Part shown: one piece after another, positions 15,710-23,580 of the stretch
How the letters are laid out: each line of letters opens with the position of its first letter
How positions within the stretch are numbered: the first letter of the stretch is position 1
DNA from: Anaerolineae bacterium
Lineage (GTDB): Bacteria > Chloroflexota > Anaerolineae > JAAYZQ01
DNA length: 30,048 nucleotides
Assembly: GCA_016929795.1 (NCBI GenBank)
Contig: JAFGIA010000097.1
Span: 1 to 30,048, forward strand
Direction of reading: 5' to 3'
Notes under the pieces: generated by a model
What the model was told of the DNA's origin: nothing
Databases searched by the model: none
The model's input: only the letters and a program-made list of their open reading frames with translations
Program-made: the position numbers and the translations under genes

Positions 15710-17009
15710 CAGCCAAGTGCACAGGCGCTGGCCGGCGCGCCTGCTGCTCCTTTTCCTCGTCGCCCTGTTCATCTTTTTCTTGGTCACGCATGCCACCCTT
15801 CACCTCGCCACCGACGACGTTGCCTGGCTGCGCGGCGAGCCGCCCACCGTCTTTGATCGCTACCGTCTCTTGCCCCGTTTCTTTTTTGTCTCGCTCCACA
15901 CCCTCTTTGGCCCCAGCCCTGTCGCCGCCCTGACCCTGATCTCTGTGGTGCACGCCCTGAATGGCCTGTTGATCTACACCCTGGCCCGCCACCTCTCCCT
16001 GGCCCGGGGCACCGCGCTCGTCGCCGCCGCTGTTCTCCTCGTGAACCCGATTACCCTGGCCACACTCACCTGGATCTCTTGTTTTTCCTACGTGCTGGGC
16101 ACCACATTGGCCTTGTTATCCCTTCTCGCCTGCCTGCGGGCCATGGATGCAGCGCGCGCGCGGCGTCTCGCCTGGGCGGCTGCGGCCCTGGTCACTTTTG
16201 CCGCCGGCCTTTTGGCCAGCCACGAGATCTTTTTTCTCCCCCTCCTCTTGGCTATCGTGGGCTGGTGGCGTCGCGAGGTGCGGCTGGGCGCCCTTCTCTT
16301 TGCCGCCGGCAGCGTGCTCGTCCTCGCCGTCAATGCCCTTGTCTACGATTTTGCACGCTATGGTGTCGAGCACGCCCGCCTCTTCACCCCGGACTTTTTC
16401 CTGGCTTTTGCTTCTTCGGGCCTGTCGACCGGCCTGGCCCTGGCCCTGGCTTATCCCCTCTCCTTCCTCGCCGGCACCATCCCCTTCTTGCAGGCGTGCC
16501 TGTCCGAGCCCCTGCGCTGGCTGCTCACGCTGGCCCTGCTCCTGCCGGCGATCTTGTTCGCCCGGCGCACCCCGGCCTGGCGCGCCGCTGCGGCACTGGC
16601 CCTCGCTTTCGTCGCCCTCATTGCGCCCTACCTCATCCGTCTCTACCTCACCCCGGCGAGCGTGAACTATCACATCTCCTACGTCCTCTCCGGACGCGTG
16701 TTCTACCTCGCCTTCGTACCGATCGCCCTTGGCCTGGCCCTGGGCGCGACAGCACTTTTCGACAAGCTGGCCGGCTGGCCCTATCGCCCCCTCCTCTTTC
16801 TCCTGCCCCTCGCCGCCTACCTCCACGCCCTCTTCTTTTACGACCGTGCCGCCTTTCTCGGCCTGGAGGTAGTCGAGGGTGCTTCCCTGAACGTCCCCCC
16901 CCGCTGGAATCCCTTTAGCGTCCAGCATTCACTGTGGCTTGTCGTTGCCCTCCTCTTGTCCCTGGTCACCTTTCTCCTCCGCCTGCGCTTCACGCAACAG
17001 CGGGAGTAG
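15690..17009 (+). CDS. Polytopic membrane protein, possibly GT39/GT-C-like glycosyltransferase
   Basis: About 440 residues with roughly ten hydrophobic helices. After the first helix comes ATDDVAWLRG, an acidic pair in the first outer loop, as seen in GT-C fold lipid-phosphosugar-dependent glycosyltransferases. That likeness is weak, so a plain 'membrane protein' is safer. The gene overlaps the end of radical SAM enzyme 3 by 20 bases. ATG 15690 is chosen, with GTG at 15681 as the alternative. Neither start has a clear ribosome site, which suggests translational coupling. It closes the operon before a terminator. It might glycosylate the Thr/Pro-rich lipoprotein spacer or help its display, but that is inference. 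The coding strand is visibly C/T-rich, as expected for a membrane protein. Confidence 0.75.
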   Translation: MELTSLNSQVHRRWPARLLLLFLVALFIFFLVTHATLHLATDDVAWLRGEPPTVFDRYRLLPRFFFVSLHTLFGPSPVAALTLISVVHALNGLLIYTLARHLSLARGTALVAAAVLLVNPITLATLTWISCFSYVLGTTLALLSLLACLRAMDAARARRLAWAAAALVTFAAGLLASHEIFFLPLLLAIVGWWRREVRLGALLFAAGSVLVLAVNALVYDFARYGVEHARLFTPDFFLAFASSGLSTGLALALAYPLSFLAGTIPFLQACLSEPLRWLLTLALLLPAILFARRTPAWRAAAALALAFVALIAPYLIRLYLTPASVNYHISYVLSGRVFYLAFVPIALGLALGATALFDKLAGWPYRPLLFLLPLAAYLHALFFYDRAAFLGLEVVEGASLNVPPRWNPFSVQHSLWLVVALLLSLVTFLLRLRFTQQRE

Positions 17010-17058
17010 AAAGGGGGGGCATTGGCTGTTTCTGACCGCTTGACGTCCCCCTCTTTTT
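17010..17058 (+). terminator. Operon-end terminator overlapping the next promoter
   Basis: AAAGGGGGGG (17010-17019) pairs with CCCCCTCTTT (17047-17056), ten pairs including one wobble, and the 3' arm continues into a T-run. The loop is long, about 27 bases. The 3' arm lies inside the spacer of the promoter at 17040-17068. Confidence 0.5.
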
Positions 17059-17068
17059 TATGTATAAT
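17040..17068 (+). promoter_or_regulatory. Sigma70-type promoter of the LysM/YkuD gene
   Basis: TTGACG (17040-17045) and a consensus TATAAT (17063-17068) are separated by 17 bases, with a TG one base upstream of the -10 box. The expected start is near 17075. AAAGGAG (17088-17094) then precedes the ATG at 17104. Confidence 0.85.
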
Positions 17069-17103
17069 AGCGGTACATCGATCGTCGAAAGGAGAAACCC
17101 GGC

Positions 17104-18084
17104 ATGTCGACGAGGCTCGAATGGAAAGTGATGGTGTTGACGGTGCTGGCGCTGGTGGTGGTGGCAGCAGCGCTACCACCAGCGGCACAGGCACAGGGCG
17201 CGGTGTATGTCGTTCAGCCTGGTGACAATCTGAGCAGCATCGCCGTGCGCTACGGCACGACCGTGCAAGCGATCATGCGGGCCAACGGCCTGGGCAATCC
17301 CAACTTTATCTACGTGGGCCAGCGGCTGACCCTTCCCGGATCGAGTGGGGGCGGGGGCGGGGGCGGGGGCGTGCACGTTGTGCAGGCCGGCGAGACGCTC
17401 TACAGCATTGCGCGCCGCTATGGCACCACCGCCTCGGCCATCGCCTCGGCCAACGGCCTGCGCAACATGAACTATATCTATGCCGGCCAGCGCCTGACCA
17501 TCCCGGGCGGGGGTGGCAGCCGCGGCGGAGGCGCACCGCCGAGCAGTGGGGCGATCCACATTGTGCAGGCCGGCGAGACGCTCTACAGCATCGCCCGCCG
17601 CTATGGCACCACCGCTTCCGCCATCGCCTCGGCCAACGGCTTGAGCAACCCCAACTATATCTATGCGGGCCAGCGCCTCACCATCCCGGGCGGAGGGGGG
17701 GGCAGCAGTGGCGGGTCGTCATCCGGCGGCGGGGGCCAGTGGATTGACGTCGATCTCAGCAGCCAGCGCGTCCAGGCCTATGCGGGCAACACGATTGTGC
17801 GCAGCATGGTCGTTTCCACCGGCACGTCGCGCTATCCCACCCCACCTGGCAAGTTCAAGATCTATGCCAAATACCCAAGCGTCACCATGTCCGGCCCGGG
17901 CTACTACCTGACCGGCGTGCCGCACACCATGTTCTTCTACCGTGGCTATGCCCTGCACGGCACCTACTGGCATAACAACTTTGGCACGCCCATGAGCCAC
18001 GGCTGCATCAACCTCAAAAAAGCTGATGCCGCCTGGCTCTACAACTGGGCACCTGTCGGCACCGTCGTCTCGATCCACTGGTAA
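17104..18084 (+). CDS. Secreted LysM (x3) L,D-transpeptidase (YkuD)
   Basis: This 326-residue protein has a signal peptide (hydrophobic VMVLTVLALVVVAAALPPA, cleavage near AQA). Three LysM domains follow at about 33-77, 89-133 and 150-194, joined by Gly/Ser linkers, then a YkuD domain from about 209. LysM binds peptidoglycan glycan chains. YkuD forms 3-3 crosslinks or attaches proteins to the wall, using the catalytic pair seen here as His285 and Ser-His-Gly-Cys with Cys301. LysM domains 2 and 3 are almost identical, so one arose by recent duplication. The protein acts outside the cytoplasmic membrane on cell-wall or wall-like polymers. It is monocistronic, with its own promoter and a downstream hairpin. 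Confidence 0.95.
   Translation: MSTRLEWKVMVLTVLALVVVAAALPPAAQAQGAVYVVQPGDNLSSIAVRYGTTVQAIMRANGLGNPNFIYVGQRLTLPGSSGGGGGGGGVHVVQAGETLYSIARRYGTTASAIASANGLRNMNYIYAGQRLTIPGGGGSRGGGAPPSSGAIHIVQAGETLYSIARRYGTTASAIASANGLSNPNYIYAGQRLTIPGGGGGSSGGSSSGGGGQWIDVDLSSQRVQAYAGNTIVRSMVVSTGTSRYPTPPGKFKIYAKYPSVTMSGPGYYLTGVPHTMFFYRGYALHGTYWHNNFGTPMSHGCINLKKADAAWLYNWAPVGTVVSIHW
17378..17695 (+). repeat. Tandem duplication of a LysM-encoding segment, with G-rich linker
   Basis: The segment from 17378 (LysM 2) recurs 183 bases downstream from 17561 (LysM 3) with few differences, including long identical blocks such as ggccggcgagacgctctaca. Just before it, 17347-17370 is a simple run of GGGGGC units encoding poly-Gly. 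LysM 1 is clearly more diverged. Confidence 0.85.
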
Positions 18085-18107
18085 CGGCTCCCTCTGACCG
18101 GCACTGC

Positions 18108-18147
18108 CTGCACGCTCCGGGCTCGTCTTGGGACCCGGAGTGTGCAG
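18108..18147 (+). terminator. Strong 14-bp hairpin after the LysM/YkuD gene
   Basis: CTGCACGCTCCGGG (18108-18121) pairs with CCCGGAGTGTGCAG (18134-18147), 14 pairs with one G-T wobble and a 12-base loop. The only T-run lies about 20 bases downstream, so termination may not be strictly intrinsic. Confidence 0.6.
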
Positions 18148-18169
18148 GGTACCAATCGTCCTCGCCTTT

Positions 18170-18198
18170 TTGTCATCCCCACTCTTCTGTGCTACACT
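18170..18198 (+). promoter_or_regulatory. Sigma70-type promoter for the hypothetical-pth-mfd operon
   Basis: TTGTCA (18170-18175) and TACACT (18193-18198) have a 17-base spacer. They lie about 34 bases before the chosen TTG start at 18232 and just past the terminator hairpin of the previous gene. Confidence 0.6.
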
Positions 18199-18231
18199 TG
18201 TGCGTTGTGTTCTGATCGTGGAGGATATGGT

Positions 18232-19002
18232 TTGCTTCAAAGAGTACGATTTCTGCGGCCCGTGAGCAAGCTCACCGTCGTGATCTGGCTCATTGTCGTC
18301 GGCTTGATCGCCGCGGCCGGGTGGGCACGGGTGTATGCCCAGGCCACCGGCCAGATCAGCTCCCCCCGTGACCGTGCGACGGTGCGTGGCCTGGTGCCTG
18401 TTGAGGGCAGTGCCACCCACCCACAGTTCCAAAAGTACGAGATCCACTATGGGCCCGAGCCGAACCCGGGCGATCAATGGACGCCGATCGGCGGCTCGCC
18501 CTTTGCCGTGCCGGTGGTGCAGGGCCGCCTTGGATTGTGGGACACGACGATCATTCCCGATGGTGTGTACAGCCTGCGGCTGCGCGTGGTGCGCGCCGAT
18601 GGCAACTATGACGAATACTATGTGCGCGGAGTCCAGGTGTCCAACGCGCAGCCCATCGACACCCCCACCCCGGAAGAGTCCCCGACAGCGGAGGGCCCGC
18701 CCACGCCGACCAACACCCCGCCTCCGTCGCCCACCGTCCTCATCGGGGTGCCCACCATCGCCAGCCCCACCCCCAGGCCGACAGAGACGCCGGCCCCCAC
18801 GCTGCCCCCCACCGACACGCCCGAGCCCCAGGTGAACATGCCGTTCCAGAGTGTGGGGGATGCTGCTTGCTGGGGGGCAGGAGCGACGGTTGGCCTCTTT
18901 GTGCTGATCGGCCTCTTTTTCGTCTTTAAGGCGAGCCTGGCTTCCGCCGCCCGCTGGCTTGGCCGGCGCGGGCGTGAGGGCCTGGGGCTGTACGAGGACT
19001 AG
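18232..19002 (+). CDS. Membrane-anchored extracellular protein of unknown function
   Basis: About 256 residues from TTG 18232, which follows GGAGGA (18220-18225). The frame stays open upstream to 18142, but that region overlaps the promoter. An N-terminal hydrophobic segment (VVIWLIVVGLIAAAGWA) is followed by a beta-sandwich-like domain of about 100 residues (VPVEGSATHPQFQKYEIHYG through DGVYSLRLRVVRADGNYDEY), which resembles Ig-like repeats of surface proteins. A Pro/Thr-rich spacer follows, then a second transmembrane helix (GATVGLFVLIGLFFVF) and a basic cytoplasmic tail. The domain would face outside. The gene ends five bases before pth, so the three genes are probably cotranscribed, but no functional link to pth or mfd is evident. 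Confidence 0.75.
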   Translation: MLQRVRFLRPVSKLTVVIWLIVVGLIAAAGWARVYAQATGQISSPRDRATVRGLVPVEGSATHPQFQKYEIHYGPEPNPGDQWTPIGGSPFAVPVVQGRLGLWDTTIIPDGVYSLRLRVVRADGNYDEYYVRGVQVSNAQPIDTPTPEESPTAEGPPTPTNTPPPSPTVLIGVPTIASPTPRPTETPAPTLPPTDTPEPQVNMPFQSVGDAACWGAGATVGLFVLIGLFFVFKASLASAARWLGRRGREGLGLYED

Positions 19003-19007
19003 GCGCC

Positions 19008-19625
19008 GTGACCGACCTGGACCGTGGCTGCGCGCGCGCACTCGTCGTCGGCCTCGGTAACCCGGGCGCCACCTACGCCCGCCACCGGCACAATGTCGGC
19101 TTTTTCATCGTCGACGCCCTCGCCCGGGCGCACGGCCTTTCCTTCGCCCGCGACAAGGATGCCCGCGCCCACGTCGCGACAGGCCAGGTGGCTGGCACGC
19201 GCGTCATCCTCGCCAAGCCGCAGACCTACATGAATCTCAGCGGCCGGACGGCCGGGCGCCTGCTGCGTGCGCACGGGGTGCCGATCGAGTGCCTCCTCGT
19301 GGTGTACGACGATCTCGACCTGCCCCTGGGGCGCCTGCGCCTGCGCGCCGAAGGCGGATCTGGCGGGCACAAGGGGATGCGCTCGATCCAGGAGGTGCTC
19401 GGCACCCAGTCCTTTCCGCGCTTGCGTGTCGGCATCGACCGGCCGCCGGCCGGCGTCGACCCTGCCGATTACGTGTTGCAGCCTTTCGCCGCATCCGACC
19501 GGCCGCTGCTCGATGCCGTGGTCGACCGCGCAGTGACCGCCGTCGAATGCTGGCTGGCCGAAGGGGTGACGGCAGCCATGGATCGCTTTAACCAGCCCTT
19601 CCTGGAAGAGAGCGACGGGACATGA
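19008..19625 (+). CDS. pth: Peptidyl-tRNA hydrolase
   Basis: This 205-residue protein matches bacterial Pth along its length. The motifs are LVVGLGNPG (Asn18), RHNVGF with catalytic His28, KPQTYMNLSG, YDDLDLPLG (Asp101) and GGSGGHKGMRSI. It cleaves the ester bond of peptidyl-tRNAs released from stalled ribosomes, recycling tRNA in the cytoplasm. The start is GTG 19008, five bases after the upstream stop; no strong ribosome site is visible, so translation may be coupled. Its TGA overlaps the mfd ATG. Confidence 0.96.
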   Translation: MTDLDRGCARALVVGLGNPGATYARHRHNVGFFIVDALARAHGLSFARDKDARAHVATGQVAGTRVILAKPQTYMNLSGRTAGRLLRAHGVPIECLLVVYDDLDLPLGRLRLRAEGGSGGHKGMRSIQEVLGTQSFPRLRVGIDRPPAGVDPADYVLQPFAASDRPLLDAVVDRAVTAVECWLAEGVTAAMDRFNQPFLEESDGT

Positions 19626-22600
19626 ACCTGTCTGGACTGTTGCCCTTTGTCCGTTCCGTGCCCGCCTATGGGCAGTTGACCGGCGCCGTCGAGCACGATG
19701 CCCTCGAGGCATTGGTCGATGCCCGTCGTGGCGAGGGACTGGGGGTCATCTCTGCTGCCCGCCCCTACCTCGTGGCTGCGCTCTACCAGCAGCTTGATCG
19801 GCCCCTGCTGATCCTCACCGCGCGATCGGAACGAGTGGGCCAGTGGGTCGAGCAGTTGCGCACATGGGCCGGTGTCGAGACCATCTATCCCTTCCCCGAG
19901 CCCGATGCCCTGCCCTACGAGCGCGTGTCGTGGTCGCGCGAAACGACGAGTGACCGTCTCACGGCCCTGACTGTGCTGACCCGCGCCACAGAGCGCGGCG
20001 CACCCGTCGTCGTCGCGTCCGCCCGCGCGCTGATGCAGCAGACGACGCCGGTGCGCGAGTTCCGGCTCGGCGTGCGCCAATACCGGGTCGGTCAAGAGAT
20101 CGACCTGCAGCGCACCCTGGAGGGCTGGGTCGCCCACGGCTACCGCCCCGAGACCGTCGTCGAAGAGCCCGGCACCTTCAGCCGGCGGGGTGGGCTGCTG
20201 GACGTCTACCCCCCAAACCTCCTGCGCCCTGTGCGCATCGAGCTCTTTGGCGACGAGATCGACAGCCTGCGCCTCTTTGACCCGACCACGCAGCGCACCA
20301 TCGACCAGATCCAAGACTTTGTCCTGGCCCCTGCTGCCGAGGCGCTGCCGCGCCTGGCGCAGCCGGCCGCCCGCCGCGTCGCCGAACTCGACCTGACCTA
20401 CTGCCATGGCCCGGCGCGCACCGAGTACCAACAGGACCTGGCCCACCTGGAAATGGGCTCGACCTTTCGGGGCATGGCTTTTTACCTTCCCTTCTTTTAC
20501 TCCTTTCCTGCCATGCTGCTCGACTATTTGCCGGCGAACGGCCTGTGCCTGGTGGATGACTGGGACGCCTTGATGGCCACGACGGTCGATCTCGACCACC
20601 AGGCGCAGGCCCTGCAGGAGGACCTGATCAAGGCCGGCGAGTTGCCCAAAAACTTTCCGCGGCCCTACTTTACCTGGGACGAGATCTGGGAGCGCCTACA
20701 CGCCCGGCGGGGCCTGATGTTGGGGGGGCGGATGCAGGAGGCGCATCCGGGGCTGCTGGCCGAGACCTTTCAGCATGGCGAGGGGTATGGTGGCCAGCTC
20801 AAGCGCGTGCTCGACGGCTTTCAGGAGATGCGCGCCGGGGGAGATCGCGTGGTGGTCGTCAGCCGCCAGGCGCGGCGCATCGCCGAGCTGTTGGAGGAGC
20901 GTGATACCATCGCCGTGCCTGTCGAGCAGGTGACCGAGCCCCCACCGCCCGGCAGCCTGACCCTGGTCCATGGCACCCTGGCGGAAGGCTGGATACTGCA
21001 AGCGGCTTCCGCGCGCCAGGATGCGTTGCGCCTCTTTACCGACTCGGAGATCTTTGGCTGGGCCAGGCCCGCGCCACGCCACGCGCGCCGCCCGCGGCCC
21101 GTGTCCTCCGAGGCCTTTTTCGCCGACGTTCAGCCCGGTTCCTACGTCGTCCACATCGAGCATGGCATCGGCCTGTTCCAGGGCCTGGTCAAGATGGGCA
21201 TTGACGCCTCCGAGCGCGAGTACCTGTTGGTGGAATACGCCGCCGGCGACAAGCTCTACGTGCCCGTCTACCAGGCCGACCGCCTCAGCCGCTACGTCGG
21301 CGTGTCGGATCACGAGCCGCGCGTCAACCGCCTCGGCACGGCCGAGTGGGAGCAGGTCAAGCAGCGCGCGCAAAAAGCAGTGGAAGAGATTGCCGACGAT
21401 CTCCTGGTGCTCTATGCGGCCAGAGAAGTGGTGGAGGGCCACGCCTTTGCCCCCGACACGCTATGGCAGGCCGAACTCGAGGCCTCCTTCCCCTATGTCG
21501 AAACCGACGCCCAGGTGCGTGCCCTGGAAGAGATCAAGTCCGACATGGAAAGTGCGCGGCCCATGGACCGCCTGGTGGCGGGGGATGTGGGCTATGGCAA
21601 GACCGAGGTAGCCCTGCGCGCGGCCTTTAAGGCCGTGATGGATGGCAAGCAGGTGGCCGTGCTCGTGCCCACCACCGTCCTGGCGCAGCAGCACTTTCAG
21701 ACGTTCAGCGAGCGCCTGGCTTCCTTTCCTGTGACCGTCGAAATGCTCTCTCGCTTCTTGACGCGCAGCCAGCAGGAAGAGGTCGTCGACCGCCTGGCAG
21801 AGGGGGGTGTCGACGTCGTCATCGGCACCCACCGCCTCCTCTCTGACGACGTCGCGTTCAAGGACCTCGGCCTGCTGATCATCGACGAGGAGCAGCGTTT
21901 TGGGGTGGCCCACAAGGAAAAGCTCAAACAGATGCGCCAGGAGGTGGACGTCCTGACGCTCACCGCCACCCCCATCCCACGCACGCTCCACATGTCCCTC
22001 ACCGGCGTGCGCGACATGAGCACCATCGACACCCCGCCCGAGGAGCGGCTGCCGGTGCGCACCCACGTCGGCGAGTACGACGAGACGCTGATCCGGCAGG
22101 CGATCTTGCGCGAGATGGACCGCGGCGGGCAGGTCTTTTTCGTCCACAACCGCGTCATGGGTATCTACCAGATGGCCCAGCGCCTGCGCAAGCTCGTGGC
22201 CGAGGCGACCATCACCGTCGCCCATGGCCAGATGGCCGAGCGCGAGCTCGAGCGCGCCATGCTCGAGTTTGCCGCCGGCCACGTCGACGTCCTCGTGTGC
22301 ACCAGCATCATCGAAAGCGGCCTCGATATCCCCAATGCCAACACGCTGATCATCAACCGTGCCGACCGGTTTGGCCTGGCCCAGCTCTACCAGCTTCGTG
22401 GCCGGGTGGGCCGCGGCGCGCGCCGCGCCTACGCCTACCTGCTCCACCCCCCCGCCGCGACCTTGGGCGACACCGCCCGCCAGCGCCTCGACACCATCGG
22501 CGAGGCGACCGAGCTGGGGGCAGGGTTTCGCATCGCCATGCGCGACCTCGAGATCCGCGGTGCCGGCGACTTGCTCGGCACGCGCCAGCACGGCCACATC

Positions 22601-23170
22601 GCCGCCGTCGGCTTTGATCTCTACACCCGCCTTCTCGCCCGCGCCGTCCAGGATGCGCAGAGCCAGCGCCAGCCCACCGGCGCGCGGGCGCAAGAAGTCG
22701 AGGCGGCAGCCTACGTGTTGCCTCTCGAACAGGCGGTGCAGATCAACCTGCCCCTCGCCGCCTACCTGCCGGCCGAAACCGTGCCCGACGAGCCCCTGCG
22801 CCTGCAGCTCTACCGCCGCCTGGCTGGCCTCACCGCCCAGGAAGAGATCGACGACATGGAGGCCGAGCTGGTGGACCGCTTTGGCCCCCTGCCTGCGGAG
22901 GCGCTCAACCTCTTTTTTCAGCTCAAGCTCAAGCTCCTGGCCCTCGCTGCCGGTGCCAGGGCTATCGTCGTGGACGAGGGCCAGCTCGTCATCCGCGCCG
23001 ACAGCCTGGAAGACGTGGACCGAGAAGCACTCCAGCGCCGCCTCGGCGACCGCGGCCGCGTTTCGCGCCGCTCCGTGTGGCTGCCACTGGATCAGGAGGA
23101 GCGGTGGCGCACTCACCTCGTCGCCGCGCTCCAGGCCATCGTCGAAGGGCTCGACGAGAACGCGCGTTGA
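19622..23170 (+). CDS. mfd: Transcription-repair coupling factor Mfd
   Basis: The length, 1182 residues, is normal for Mfd. The N-terminal UvrB-like region shows the VASARALMQQTTP and GTFSRRGGLLDVYP segments. The RNA-polymerase-interacting domain is near residue 505 (GSYVVHIEHGIGLFQG). The RecG-like translocase has GDVGYGKT (654-661), DEEQ (755-758), LTATPIPRTL and HGQM. The C-terminal TRCF domain follows (LPLAAYLPAETVPDEPLRLQLYRRL, split by short turns). Mfd removes RNA polymerase stalled at lesions and recruits UvrA. It is translationally coupled to pth by an ATGA overlap. Confidence 0.98.
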   Translation: MNLSGLLPFVRSVPAYGQLTGAVEHDALEALVDARRGEGLGVISAARPYLVAALYQQLDRPLLILTARSERVGQWVEQLRTWAGVETIYPFPEPDALPYERVSWSRETTSDRLTALTVLTRATERGAPVVVASARALMQQTTPVREFRLGVRQYRVGQEIDLQRTLEGWVAHGYRPETVVEEPGTFSRRGGLLDVYPPNLLRPVRIELFGDEIDSLRLFDPTTQRTIDQIQDFVLAPAAEALPRLAQPAARRVAELDLTYCHGPARTEYQQDLAHLEMGSTFRGMAFYLPFFYSFPAMLLDYLPANGLCLVDDWDALMATTVDLDHQAQALQEDLIKAGELPKNFPRPYFTWDEIWERLHARRGLMLGGRMQEAHPGLLAETFQHGEGYGGQLKRVLDGFQEMRAGGDRVVVVSRQARRIAELLEERDTIAVPVEQVTEPPPPGSLTLVHGTLAEGWILQAASARQDALRLFTDSEIFGWARPAPRHARRPRPVSSEAFFADVQPGSYVVHIEHGIGLFQGLVKMGIDASEREYLLVEYAAGDKLYVPVYQADRLSRYVGVSDHEPRVNRLGTAEWEQVKQRAQKAVEEIADDLLVLYAAREVVEGHAFAPDTLWQAELEASFPYVETDAQVRALEEIKSDMESARPMDRLVAGDVGYGKTEVALRAAFKAVMDGKQVAVLVPTTVLAQQHFQTFSERLASFPVTVEMLSRFLTRSQQEEVVDRLAEGGVDVVIGTHRLLSDDVAFKDLGLLIIDEEQRFGVAHKEKLKQMRQEVDVLTLTATPIPRTLHMSLTGVRDMSTIDTPPEERLPVRTHVGEYDETLIRQAILREMDRGGQVFFVHNRVMGIYQMAQRLRKLVAEATITVAHGQMAERELERAMLEFAAGHVDVLVCTSIIESGLDIPNANTLIINRADRFGLAQLYQLRGRVGRGARRAYAYLLHPPAATLGDTARQRLDTIGEATELGAGFRIAMRDLEIRGAGDLLGTRQHGHIAAVGFDLYTRLLARAVQDAQSQRQPTGARAQEVEAAAYVLPLEQAVQINLPLAAYLPAETVPDEPLRLQLYRRLAGLTAQEEIDDMEAELVDRFGPLPAEALNLFFQLKLKLLALAAGARAIVVDEGQLVIRADSLEDVDREALQRRLGDRGRVSRRSVWLPLDQEERWRTHLVAALQAIVEGLDENAR

Positions 23171-23273
23171 GGGCCAATGGCCTTTGCCACGCGCTCCAAG
23201 GCCCGTCTCGGGCCGCCCCCGGGGACGGGGGCTTGAGCCCTGGGCGGGTCTCGACGAGAACGCGCGTCGAGGG
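23150..23273 (+). repeat. 100-bp-spaced direct repeat spanning the mfd stop codon
   Basis: CTCGACGAGAACGCGCGT followed by TGAGGG (23150-23173) recurs as the same 18 bases followed by CGAGGG (23250-23273), 23 of 24 identical. The first copy contains the mfd stop codon, and in the second TGA has become CGA. The copies are exactly 100 bases apart, so the second is out of frame with mfd. Confidence 0.9.
23200..23232 (+). terminator. Tandem GC-rich hairpins after mfd
   Basis: GGCCCG-TCT-CGGGCC (23200-23214) is followed directly by GCCCCC-GGGGAC-GGGGGC (23215-23232). Both stems are perfect. There is no T-tract, so this is a structural barrier and possible terminator of the upstream operon rather than a textbook intrinsic one. 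Confidence 0.45.
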
Positions 23274-23283
23274 GGATGCCAGG

Positions 23284-23312
23284 TTGACAAATCGGCCTAG
23301 TTGAAGTAGAAT
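23284..23312 (+). promoter_or_regulatory. Sigma70-type promoter upstream of the subtilase leader
   Basis: Consensus TTGACA (23284-23289) and TAGAAT (23307-23312) are separated by 17 bases. Transcription would start near 23319, leaving a leader of about 260 bases before the GTG at 23581. Confidence 0.75.
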
Positions 23313-23318
23313 CAGCCT

Positions 23319-23476
23319 ACAAGGTCCAGATGCCCATTCTGTGTCCTTGGGGGAGAAAAGGAATGGAGCCGGGACAACGAGATTCGTTCCTGGTGCATCG
23401 TCTACATCGGATACCGTAGCAGTCCTTGCCGGAGCCGGCGCAGGCTCATGCAGCGTGCGCGCGCCCGGCTTTTTTT
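23319..23476 (+). ncRNA. Candidate structured leader RNA or small RNA
   Basis: The stretch between the promoter and the T-run has no gene. It holds a bulged hairpin at 23369-23393, with AACGA-GAT-TCGTT at its tip and CCGGGA/TCCTGG-type pairing below. A terminator-like hairpin with seven T closes it. I tested it by eye against the c-di-GMP, cobalamin, TPP and SRP RNA consensus elements and saw no match. It could be a free RNA of about 155 bases or an attenuator controlling the protease gene. Confidence 0.4.
23433..23476 (+). terminator. Intrinsic terminator-like hairpin inside the leader
   Basis: AGCCGG (23433-23438) pairs with CCGGCT (23465-23470). Further GC pairing is possible inside the loop (CGC with GCG). 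The 3' arm runs into seven T (23470-23476). It lies between the promoter and the protease start, so readthrough would be required for protease expression. Confidence 0.6.
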
Positions 23477-23580
23477 GTCTGGCTGTCGGGAAAATAGAAA
23501 GGAGGGGGTGATCTGCACAACCGCTGAACGCCTAGTTCGCTAGTAGAAACCAAGGATCTGTGGGAAGGGAGGACAATCAA

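Noticed and set aside
17719..19041. A 440-codon minus-strand open frame
   Set aside because: It covers the YkuD domain, a promoter and a terminator on the other strand. Its protein has no recognisable features.
21461..23290. A 609-codon minus-strand open frame opposite mfd
   Set aside because: It lies wholly over conserved mfd helicase sequence and shows no motif of its own.
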